This document shows, piece by piece, positions 10,901 to 23,300 of a stretch of DNA of 64,000 bases. The translations under genes were made by a program, and so were the position numbers. This DNA comes from Siderastrea radians (Eukaryota; Cnidaria; Anthozoa; Scleractinia; Rhizangiidae). The stretch's first letter is position 1. Each line of letters begins with the position of its first letter. Under the pieces are notes generated by a model that searched no databases, was not told where the DNA came from, and worked only from the letters and a program-made list of their open reading frames with translations. The stretch lies in the NCBI GenBank assembly GCA_964017195.1, contig OZ024900.1:32442641-32506640 (forward strand), in the 5' to 3' direction.

Positions 10901-13900
10901 AATTGGAAGGTGAAGGATTATAAAGGAAGGTAAGCTGCAAACTTCCTCTCTCAGAGATAAAAGAGGCTTGGAGGAGGGACTGTAGTCTAGTGGCTTGCTG
11001 TATTCTTTTGTGGTATTCTAGGGGCTATTTTCAAATATAATTGTTATTGGTTCCCTGATTTTCTAACACTTAGTACTATTTGAATCTTGAATAGCTTGAT
11101 AACATGGCAAATTAAACTAAAATTGTCATGGTATTAGACTAAGCTTGTTGATAATGGAACCTTAACTTGACTGGTGAAATATGTTTGGATTAATTTATGG
11201 GAGAAACATCTTTGATTTTCTTTAGAAGTGGTTTACTGTGCATTCGCCACTTGTGAGTTGATTATTTTTTCTTCTTCGTCAAATCAACTTGCAGGATATT
11301 TTGTAGACTGCGAGTAGTCTCTAATTTTGGCGACGGCGATTGTGGGGCGAGCGAAATACACACGCGCGACGCGTGTCGAGGCGACGCGACACAAAGGGAG
11401 CACTGAAAGTTCGCCCACCCCACAATCGCCATCGCCAACATTAGAGACTACTCGCAGTCTAGATATTTTGCAGTAAAAATTACCACTTGAAAGCATTCCA
11501 CCACTAACTAAAGAATGCTTTCATTTTGAATTCCATGTATTTATTTGTTTTTAGAACCCCACTTCACTTTGCCACCAGCCACCAGTCCTCCAAGGTTTGC
11601 AATTTTCTTCTTCTCGTTAAAAATTTATTGGTTAGGAACAATAAGCTGACAACATGGATGAGTGTAATTTTTTTTCCCAGTATCTTTGGGAGCCAAAAAC
11701 AGCACTCACTGGTAGCACACGTTTCTTGCCTTAAGATGTAATTGTATTGGTTTGACCCCTCCCCCCCACCCAACCCCTCTGAAAATTTCAGTTTAGTTTC
11801 ATACTTTCCTTTAAAAAATTTGGCTTTTGAGACCCCCACCCACTCGGAATTTCCAATGACCTTCCTTGGGGTGGGTATGAACAATATTATTATGTTCTGC
11901 TGGAACCACACATTGTCCATTTGTCTCCAATCTATGCCTGGCTTAGCTTGGTCAGTTAAGATAACACTTTGTAGGCTTGGAGGTCAATAGTTGAAATCCT
12001 GACCATGGTCAGCAACCTTTATAATTAGGGACTTAAAGAAGCTTAATGTTTAGAACTTCTTGTAACTTGGATGACAACTGTATAAAATTTGCATTCATAA
12101 ATTTACATTAGTTTGCATAAAAATGCATACATCGGTATTTAAAAAGGCTGAGGACTTGGAAAATGGCAGGGTGGTCAGGGGCAACAACTTCAATGTCATG
12201 CTTGCTTTTCATTCGACATTCCAGTGCCTGAACTTGTTGTTGAAGCGAGTTCCTAAAGGCGAGGCTGATGAACTTGATGACGACCTAATGACACCTCTTC
12301 ACTGGAGTGCTTCTTATGGAAATGCTGAACATGTTAAGTTGCTGCTGAAAGCTGGTGCCGCTGTTACGCTCACAGACTTGGAAAGTAAGTAAACATGGCA
12401 TGACCATGTAAAGAGACTTGCATGGTTTACCATCAGTGGTTTCATAAGTACATGTATAGTGCTCTGCTATTAACCTAGCTTCAGATTTTTGTGTGGGAAG
12501 GATGGGTGGGTCTGGACTTTTCATTTCCATTAAATGTACCCTTAACTCCTGGTCGCTCCCCTTCCTTGGAATTACACCTCTTAACTCTTTTGCTATTGTA
12601 AAATATTATGCACAATATAACAAAACATTTTCTATTTCGCTCACCCCCATATTCCTACCATATTGCAAATGCCATTTTCTTCTGATTCCCTCCTTTTCAG
12701 CTGAGGTTTTGCCCCTTGTGTCCAGCATGCTTGACACATACTGTGGGAGAAGCAAAGATCAAGTGTTTACTGATCATTGTGTTGTGTGCACCAAAGCATT
12801 GCAGGAGATAAGAGGGCATCCTTTAGGCTGCTGTTTATACAGAGGAAATTGAAGGCTCAAGTAGTGGGAAAAACATAGTGTATCACAAGACAGTATTGCG
12901 TGATATGTATAAACCTAACTGAGGGTTTTTTTTGTTTTAGAGAAAACACCTCTACACTGGGCAGCCACTAATCCAGACCCTGAAGTTGTGAAACTTATTT
13001 TGGTAAATATAATCTGAGATAATTAAATAATTTATAACTATAATCTAAATTGATGCTATTAGCTACCTGCACTTTCAGCTGCAGTATTTATATTTATCCA
13101 ATATGTAATATTTGTTTATAATGACTTGCACAAAACCAACAAATGGGCTGAAAACAACAGTTACTTACAAATTTGATATGCAATAGACCAACAAATAAAA
13201 ATTATTAGGGTGCTGTTTAAATGCTTTTGACTTTGTGGGGGAAATCCTAAAGTGTAACTATTCAAGTGAAAGCCACAATACAGTACTTTTCTGTTGTGGT
13301 TTTGTGTTTTAGTGCTTTGCAAAATAAAATTTGGAATTTTTGACTTCTAGCTTCAAATCAAGTACTAATTATTACTTTTTTCTTAGGATGCAAATTCTGA
13401 CATAATAAACGACCAGGACAATGAAGGAAGAACAGCCCTTCACCTGGCTGTGGCTCAACAGAATGAAGCGGCTGTCAAGGTGCTGCTGTTGTTTGACAGG
13501 TGTAAAGTGTCCATACAAGATAACATGAACCGTTCACCTCTACACTGGGCAGCAGTGCTAGGTTTGTTCTATTGCTGCTTTGTACAGGATAGCCATTTGG
13601 GTGTGTGTGTATAGTGAGCTGGGTGGGGGCACACGCTGCTTAAAAGGTGTCGCCATAAGAACAAATTTGAAACTGGGGGCTGGGGATGGGTTAAAGTCTA
13701 AAATAAACATATTCAAAGGCCTTGAAGGTGTGGACAACATCAGATATTGCAACACTCAGACTTATACATGGAGGTGTCAGGTAGATTTCAACCCCCAACC
13801 CCCATTTCCTACACCCATGCCTATGGTTATCAGTTTGAACCCACTTTGTCCCTAATTAAATAAGTTAACATAGGTTTCACCCTTTTGGTCTAAAAAAGTG

Positions 13901-14318
13901 TCATTGTTATTGGCCAAATCTGGTGTTTTCATTTTGGCCTAAAAGGAGAGCATTTTTTGGGGTTAGTTCTGTAATAGGACGTGGACCAATGTATTTCAGT
14001 CTGAAATGGGAAAAACATTAAATACGGGTACCCTTGATACTGAATGGATAGTGTTCTGTGTAACCAGATTTTGAAAATTTGATGATGAAGCAGTCTAAGC
14101 AATCCATGCAGGGAGTTGGTAAAGTGTGTCGACTTCATTTTTGTTTTGTTGTTGTTGTTGTTGTTGTTGTTATTATTATTATTATTATTACTATTATTGT
14201 TATCATAATTAGCAATAGAAGGAGTAGTCGCCGTCGTAGTCGTAGTGGCAGTGGCAGTGGCCGTCGTATTTATTATTATTATTATTGTTATTATTATTAT
14301 TGTTATCATTATTATCAA

Positions 14319-14355
<37 letters not shown>

Positions 14356-17300
14356 TATTGTCTTGTCCAGGTAACCCTCAGCTGGTGATACTGTTGCTGG
14401 ATAAGGGAGCTGACTTCACTGCAGCAGACAGCAATGGAGCTACAGCTCTGCATTATGTGTCACAGAGTAATTTTAGTGAGACTGTAAAAGTGTTTTTGTC
14501 TTATGACAAAATAGAAGATGTTCCTGATAACGAAGGAAGAACTGCGCTCATGTGGGCGGCGGGAAAAGGTTGGTAAAAACATTAAGTAACTCAGAACGTG
14601 CGAGCCGTGAGAATCGTCCGTGAAGGAAAATTGAAAACTCAAGTCATTTAAACACGCTGAATTCAAGTCACGCAAACACATTGATCTTGAGTCAGACAAC
14701 TACAAAGGCAATAAACTTGAGTGACGCAAATGCTCGGAGGAGGAATGTTACATAAATTAATGTTTTCATTTTTCTGTGGTATTGTAGCTTAATCTTGCGA
14801 ATTTTTGAGACATTGAAAAGTGGTAGAGGAGATAGTGCATAAATTTGGCACCAGATTATTGGGACATAGACCATTTTTCTGTCGTGTCAACAAGTTTTAA
14901 TTTTTAATAACGTTTCATGACCAAATTTTTCCATGGAGCATACTAATATATGTTCCCTTTCAAAGAAAGAAAACTACCTTAAATGCACACAAATTTACAT
15001 AAATGGGCATTAAAAAGGGCGCCAGAAATAATGACAGGGCTCTCCTAAAACGACAGGGTTTAACACCCTGTTGTTAAGGCTTATTAGCTTATCAACGCTG
15101 AGATAATACAAACGTTTTTGACTTTAAAGAGGCCTTGCAACCTATTTTTAGTTTCACTAAAAATGCTAAGAGACATATTGGAATAAAAGAGAACGGAGAA
15201 ATAATGGTTCAGTTCTGTTTAAAATTACTCTGCTAGTTTTCCGAAACTATAAATATAAGTGCCGTCTACTACGGAGGGCCAGGATGGAAATGGATAGCAA
15301 GTTAAGAGAACTGGGCCATTTTTTCAGGGTGTTTCCTAGTGTCTTAGAAAAATCGCTAAAAAGTGACTTCATATACCTTAGTGACCTAGGAGAATTTCGT
15401 GAACGAAAAAAAGGGCTTAGTTTTACAGTTTTTACCACAGGTAGGTAGGTTGGTAAAGTCGCATACGAGCCAAGGAGGTCCACACGGCCGGAGCTTAACC
15501 TGTTTCTGTAGCATGAAGCAGCTGAGAGTATTACTTCTCCCACCTGGATGGGATGTTAGTCCATCGGAGGGTTACCCCCAGCGGTATATCGCCAATGTGG
15601 GGTAAAGTTTCTTGTCTAAGGAAACAACACGATGTTTCCTTAGACAAGAAACCTTACCACAAAACCTCGAAAAATTCCTCATGACGCAACCCCTTCAAAT
15701 ACCGTTTTCTTTCATCAGGAAGTGAAAATGCGCTGCAGGCAATGTTAGAACACAATCTTGACGTACACACTAAGGACAAGACTGGAGGCACCGCACTGCA
15801 TTCTGCCGCCTACTTTGGTCACGTGAATTGTGTCAAGCTGCTCATCGACTACGGAGCCTGCGTTGACGCACTTGACATGCTCCAGTACACACCCCTATTC
15901 CGCGCATGCGAGATGGGACACACTGAAGTTGTGAACAACTTGATTTTGAGTAAGTGAGCCGTACATTTTCTCTCCTCCCTCGCTCGATCACCGAAGGTTT
16001 TTCGAAACGATTTCCTCTAATTAGAATTTAAGCAACAACCTCGTGTTTTTGGAGGTTTGTCGTGTAAAAAATGAGCTTTCGAACTTTTTGGAGTTTACCA
16101 TCACCTGTTTGCAAACTGTCATGTGAAAGAACCTAGAATTTGCGCGGTCTTGGTATTAGACGCATGTTTGTCTTCGAGTTGAGATTGGCCATGGGTGAGG
16201 CCCCGGCAAAACGGCCTGACGTATATTCCCATTCAACACCGTTCAACGTTGTCCAATTCCACGTGTTAAAAAACACGTTTGACTAACCCGTTAAACAATG
16301 TTGATTGGTGCTGACTCTCGTGAAACATGTGCACAACAAAGTTGTATCCAATAAATGTAAAGAAGATTCTCGCAGTTATTAACGCAACTTATGCAGTTGC
16401 GAAAAGAAAGCCTGAAAAAAGCAGGCTTGCCGGGATTCTAACCCTGACGTCTGCGATACCGGTACAGCGCTCTAACCAATTGAGCTATCAAGCCAACTGG
16501 GAGCTGGTCATTAAATTGGTTCGTAATATACCCGGGAAAGATGAAGATGAAATTGTGAATATATGAAATTCATATATTTGAACTGCGGAATGAAGAAATA
16601 AATGTAAAGAAGATTCCCAGCTGGCTTGATAGCTCAATTGGTTAGACGGGGTCTGGAAGGGGGGGTCCTGATCCCGCGTTCCCGCTCCTTTTTTACGAGA
16701 ATCCCGCATCCCGCACTTTTTTCATCGCTATCCCAAATCCCGTTTTTTCTTTCCCAAAAATACATTAAAAAAGACTAATTTCTGCAAAAGCTAATAAATG
16801 TAAGACGTAGATTGGCCCTTTCGATTGATATTTTGAATTTACGCGTATATTTTGAATCTACTGGAGCCATAATCGGGGATTTTGGCTCCTGGTTTTCATA
16901 ATAATAATAATAATAATATTTCGGTCTCAGTGCTCTTACAATTATGCAGATAAAAGAAATCAACTACAGCTGTAATACTAATACTAATTACAATAAAAAA
17001 TATATATGCTAAATCTATACTAATTTACAATAATTATTCAAGCTGGGAACTAACATAACAATAATAATGATTAATTCTTGAAAAAAAAGGTTTTTAAACT
17101 CGTTTTGAAAGCGGCTGCAGATGCAGAGTTCTTAATCTCACTAGGCAGTTTATTCTATAATGTAGGAGCTGCAACTGCAAAGGCTCTTTCTCCGTACAAT
17201 TTTGTTCCACATTTGGGGACTACGAGTAGATTAGAGATTTCAGATCGTAAACAGCGGGATGGCTTATAGACAGTGAGCAGTTCCAATAGATATGTAGGGG

Positions 17301-20300
17301 CGAGACCATGAAGCGCCTTGTAAGTAATGAGAAGAATCTTAAAGGTTATTCGCTTCCTCACAGTTAACCAGTGAAGGTTATTTAAAACTGGAGAAATGTG
17401 ATCGAATTTCTTGACCCTTACTACAAGTCGTGCCGCTGAATTTTAAATTCGCTGTAACTTTGCTTCTTGGCATGCTGGCAGTCCATAGATCAGACTGTTG
17501 CAGCTGTCCAATTTTGAAGTCACAAAAGCATGGACTAGTCTTTCATGCCTCAGTATGATGAAAGAGCACAATAGGACAGCGTGATGGGTCGTCCTGTCCT
17601 ATACGCGTGCGCATGTCCTGGATAGAAAGTTTACAGGAACAGCCTCGACCGCGTCTTCTTCGTGGCAGGCAAAAAAAGCAAAAAAATCCCGCATCCCGTT
17701 CCCAAATTTTGGCGAATCCCGCTTCCCAGGTAGCAGACAAATCCCGAATCCCGTCAAGATATTTTGCGTTTTCCCGAATCCCGCACCGTATTTTGGTCAA
17801 ATCCCGGATCCCGAGAATACCCTTCCAGACCCTGGTTAGAGCGCTGCACCGGTATCGCAGAGGTCAGGGTTCGAATCCCGGCAAGCCTGATTTTTTCAGC
17901 CTTTCTTTTCGCAACTGCATAAGTTGCGCTAATAACTGCGAGAATCTTCTTTACATTTATTTCTTCATTCCGCAGTTCAAATATATGAATTTCATATATT
18001 CATAATTTCAAAGTTGTATCCAACAGTGTTGGATGATGTTGAATTCGTTTGATCAAGGCCTTAACCCTTAAAGCCCCAATATCCATATGCATGTTCTCCT
18101 CACTGTTCTCCAGACATTTCTTATGTTACTTGTTGGGAGAATTTGATTAAACATCAAGACATTTCATGTCAGATGATCATTTCCCATATTCTCATGACCT
18201 GTATAGTTAATCAACTAGTGATATTGTAAGGAGAAATCAGATGCTTGTCACTCTTGGGGTTTAAAGGCTTAAAGCAGTTTTCAAATGAGTGTCGTAAGTA
18301 ATGTTGAATTTGCTTTGGTTTTGCTTTCTGATTGGTTAAAAAACTCGCGCCACTTTCTCAACCAATCAGAAGTTAGACCAAAACCAATCGTGACTTGCTC
18401 GCACGCGTTTTCCCGCGCTTGACGCTAATTACATGCATGTGTTTCAATTTCTGATTGGTTCATTTGTTTTTTGTTTCTGTTGTGATAGGTTAGAATAATG
18501 TTTTGGTTTTTGTTTTACGACACTCACTTGAAAACCGCTCTGTTGCTGCCAGTGTGCAATTCAAGTCGTCAACATCGAGGTTGATTTATTTACATGAAGC
18601 CTTACCACATAATTTTCAGATTCTGCTTGGTTATACGTTTCATTTGCTAGGTTAGTAGTTGTTTTCATTCAACCATGAACTACTTTTTTAATAATGGGGG
18701 GCTTTAAGCAACCACGGCCGCGACTGCAACAGAAACGTTTCAAAGCAAAAGGTTTAATTGGCAAAGTGATGATTCTACACGTGCGTTATACGTTTTGGTA
18801 CATTTCTTTGCACAAGTATAACGTGAAAAAATTATGACGAAACTCGACAGTGGATTTTCCTTTCTTTTCCGAACTTCAACGTCATTCCCCTGAATTTTGC
18901 TCTCCGATAGTTCACCACATGGGAGAAAATAAACAAGTTCGAATAATCGCGAAGTAGTTTTAATAAACTTGGCAAAGTTAAAGGCCTCCGAAAACGGCAA
19001 AACATGGTTGCAGAAACATTGTTTCTGTGAATGTTTCCTCTTTTAGGCGTGCAGGGAAAAGTTGTTGCGGACACAAAAGTTGCGTCTGAAGGTTTTCAGA
19101 AACAATATACTTCCTTAGCGAATGTCGTTTCGTTAGCTAATGTTGCTTCTTTAGTTTAGCAAATGTTGTTTCCTTAGCAAATGTTCAGTAAATGTTACTT
19201 CCTTTACTTATATACTAATGTTCTTTCCTTAGCAAGTGTCGTCAGCGCGCGCAAACGGGCAAACAATTTGGAAACGATGTTTCCGTAGCAATGTTTCCTT
19301 GTTTGCGCCAAGGGTCTTCGTAAAACAATTTTTACGTTTGCCATTAACTGTTATGCAATATCTCTCTATTATCTGAACCCTACCAGCCTTGTTGATGGTT
19401 TTTCGTGGAATAATCTCTGCGTCTAATTCTCTTGTCACAGATGGCGCTACTGTGAACTTGGAAGACCAAGATAGCCGATCACTCTTACACTGGGCCGCGC
19501 TTGGTGGCCACGCCCCCATCTGCCTTGCTCTCGTGGAGCAAGGCTTGGCACCGGATTCTAAAGATCATTTTGGGTGAGTGCTCCTCACCCCAGACACCTC
19601 AGTTCACCCTAAAAAGAGAGAAGTACTTTTACATCTAGAATGCAGGGTAAAAGCAGGGTAAAGCTAATACAGGATAAGTGGTTAGTTTCAATTTTTGCAG
19701 CTGTCACTAGAAGTCGTAAAGCCAAGGCCAAGGTATCCACTGACCAATCACAGCATGAGAAAACGACAGAATGAACCAATCAGAAGTCGGAGCAAATACA
19801 TGTAGCTGGTGCTATGCGATGAAAAATGAATGAAAGCAAATCAAGATTGGTTTTGTTTTTAACTTCTAAGTGGTTGAGAAAGTGGCACGAAATTGGTCGT
19901 TGGAATTAGAAATCTTCCCGTATCGAGGAATACACTTTTTATCCAGTATTTGCATCACTGAGCTTTCGAACAGCTGGGTCCAGCTGTATCAGAGGATACT
20001 AGCAAAAAAAAACCGCTAGGAAAACCTAACAAAGTGACACTGGGTAGCCCTGTGCGTGGTGGACTAACATCCCTTCTAGGGTGGGGAGAGTAGAGTGGAT
20101 AATTCCAAACGGATTTTGAAAGATTTGTTTTAACCAGCCTATTGAGAATTAGAGACGAAACTGTTTTGTTTGTTTTTTCTTTAGCCGTACTCCGCTACAG
20201 TGTGCAGCTCATGGTGGATTCGTCAAGTTCATGACAGTGTTAATTGAATATGGCGCTAATGTTGATCACCGAGACAACGAAGGCATCACTGCTCTACACC

Positions 20301-23300
20301 GGAGCTGTGCATCCGGGCATTTGGAGGCTGTCAAGCTGCTACTCAGAAATAAAGCCTTTCCTAACTTCACTGAAAGAGACACTGAAAAGTAGGTTCAATT
20401 ACTGCCAGGGCGGGGAGGGTAGTGTGTTATATTAAGCCCAGAGTGGGGAGAGTAGTGTGATCTGTTAAGCCCACTCTCAGCAAAAAACTGAAAGGCGGTC
20501 GTTGTCAACTTTGAGATGATGTCAATTTTTTGGGGTAGGCTGCCTTTGACAGCTTAGAGAGTTTGTCAAAGTGGATGTCAAGGTCAGTTTCTGTGCAGTG
20601 CCGTGGCTCACAGGACGATGTGCTGTTTAGTAGGAGCTTGGAACGAGTCCGCATTCAAAGAAGATTGGTTGATCCTAGGGGTTTGTTTCTAAAGAAACTA
20701 GGGGGCTGCGTCGGTAAGAAAGTGTGGATTTGACAACTGAGTTAATCAGACAAATTTGGTCACCGTAAAGAAATTGAAAGTTGACGTTTCGAGCGTTAGC
20801 CCTTGGTCAGAACGAATCGCTCTGACCAAGGGCTAACGTCAGCTTTCAATTTCTTTACGATGGCCAATTTATCTTATCAACTTAGTTGATTTAATGTAAA
20901 TTTTTGTGTAACTGGTTGAACCTTTTTTTTTAGGTTGACTCCTCTCGATTACGCCATAATTGGTGATCACCAAGACGTTGCCCAGGTAACAGGGTCATGG
21001 TTGACAGTTTAACTTGAGCAGCCAATCTTAATCTAACTGATTTGGCTACCGCAAATTCTATTTACCGTTAGATTGCCATCGGAACGATCCACGTACAGTT
21101 TGATCGTTCGGATTGTTCCCGAACATACAAACAATGTAAAAGTCCTAAAAATACATTATAACTATACCTGACAACTGCCCTTTACTATATACCAAACCAC
21201 TGGGTAGTTTTTTTTTTTTTTTTTTTTTTTTTCACGTGCTCTGATTGGCTACTCAAACTCGGGATAGTATCTGCTTTTCACCTCCCGGCATTTTTCTGGA
21301 TTTCGCGCGCGGCCTTTCTCTCATTTCTATGAAAAAAGGAACGATTAATTCATTTGGTGCTGGCTATCCACTGGTTTGGTATATACTAAAACAATTATCC
21401 ACCATTATTCACCTCCACTTCGGTGAATAATTGTTAAATATACTAGAGCGGTTTTCAATTGAGTGTCGAAAGTAATTCGCGTTTTGCTTTGGTTTTGCTT
21501 TACTTCGCTCTGTGATTGGTTGAAAAATTTCGCGCCACTTTCTCGACCAATCAGAAGTAAAACTCAAACCAATCGTGACTTGCTCTTTAAGACTTGCTCG
21601 CACGCGTTTTCCCGCGCTTGGCGCCGGTTACATGTATTTGCTTCGAGTTCTGATTGGTTCATTGGGTAATTTGTGTTTGTTGTGATTGGCTGGGGTAATT
21701 ACTTCGGTTTTGGTTTTACGACACTCATTTGAAAACCGCTGTAAGTGCTTAAAGCTTGTATTGCTTTAAAATTAATACAGTTACTTTTTAGATAGCCTAA
21801 ATATGGACGAATTGTTATCGTTTAATGCTTGTTTCCATGTTTATCTTGCCTGGGAAACGCATTTTTGGCCGTCCTTGATAAATTCTGCCAATGGTTGTAG
21901 AGCTTACCCCAGAGCTTACTTGGTCATTTTCGTGTTTAACAACAGTACATGATCGAACAAGGAGCCCTCACCATCAATGGAATCCAGGACATCGCTGCCA
22001 CAACCATTCAGAAGTGTTGGCGTGGTTACCAAGTGCGTAAAGGATTTAAAGACCGGAAAAACTTGCTAGTGAAACACGAGCAGAAAAAGAAGAAGAAACG
22101 AGCAAGTGCAGCTGAGCAGAGGAGGACTGGGGACTTGTCTGGTAACCTGTCTCCGCGCAGTTTATCTCCGAGGTATAATTTTTTTAGCGTATTATGCACA
22201 CCATTATTCATCATTTGTGATTTTACAGTTTACTCTCGATAACTTGAACCCTCAGTGACTCGAAACTCGCGCTAACTTAAACCAAAATCTATTTCCTTTG
22301 GATTTGTTTCATACATTTACTGTAATTTTAACCTTTGATAACTCGAACGCTCACGGATAACTCGAACCTCTGGTTAACCCAAAGCAAATCCGTTTCCCCT
22401 TCAGGTAATTTTCTTACTAAATTTCCCGTCGATAACTCGAACAACTGTGTTATGAGCATAAAGCGTCTAGCACTCTGCAAAGCAAACTTTAATCTTTGTT
22501 GCATTCGCAAATAAGCCAAAGAGATTTACGAAGGATTGAAAAAAACACACTTAATAGAAAGAAAACACACTTTGTAGAATTCAAACAAAACCTCATGTAT
22601 CACGGTAAATGTTTGAACGTAGACGTTTACAAGTCGTGTTGCTCTTATGCTAACAAGTTTCTGATTATCAACACTTACTGTAAGAAAAACAAGACGTTTT
22701 GTAGCCAAACAAAGTCAACTCCAGCGTCGCGTCCAGTGATAGACACCAGGACACGAAGCACTTAACTATAGAATGGGCTGTTGGAGGTTGCGATTCTGCG
22801 GGCGCTCGGGAGGCTCACGCGACGCTCGTGCGAGAATAAGGAAAGGTTTTTCTCTTGCATGAGCCTGAAGCGTTTCGTGCTTTTTCTGTTCAATTAACCG
22901 TCTAAGCCCCAACATCAGCATGCATATTCTCCTCACTGCTCTCCTTATAATTCGTAAGGTATTAGTTGGAAGAGTTTGCTATAACATCAAGACACATCAT
23001 CTGTGGTGATCATTTCCTTTATTCTCGTGACCTGTTTGTCTGATCGAGTAGTGATACTGTAAGGAGAAATCAGATGTTTGTCACTGTTGGGGCTTAAACG
23101 GTTAAGTTAACTCTAAGCCGATACTGTTAAATTATCATATTTTTTTCAATCTTTATCAGAGAACTTGCGAGAACCAGTATTTTGGATAGTGCGAGATACC
23201 ACGAAGTTGTTTTGGAACAGGAACAAGAAAGAAAATCGAGTTCATCGTCGAATGAAGGACAAAGACAATCTCAAGAAAAAAGTACAGCTAAAGAAGTTCA

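Larger units (their letters stand above)
16337..18023. mobile_element. Composite SINE insertion flanked by a 15-bp target duplication
   Basis: CAAAGTTGTATCCAA occurs at 16337-16351 and again at 18009-18023. Between them is a minus-strand SINE (about 16352-16512), an inverted SINE-tail fragment (about 16540-16613) and a plus-strand SINE (16614-16646 plus 17833-18005) interrupted by a DNA transposon. The 15-bp duplication is of the length made by LINE-type machinery. All of it lies in INVS intron 13. Confidence 0.7.

Noticed and set aside
16438..16495. tRNA gene on the minus strand
   Set aside because: A and B boxes and part of a cloverleaf are present, but it is embedded in a repeated SINE with the same head and tail as other copies; the B box has a change. 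Treated as SINE.
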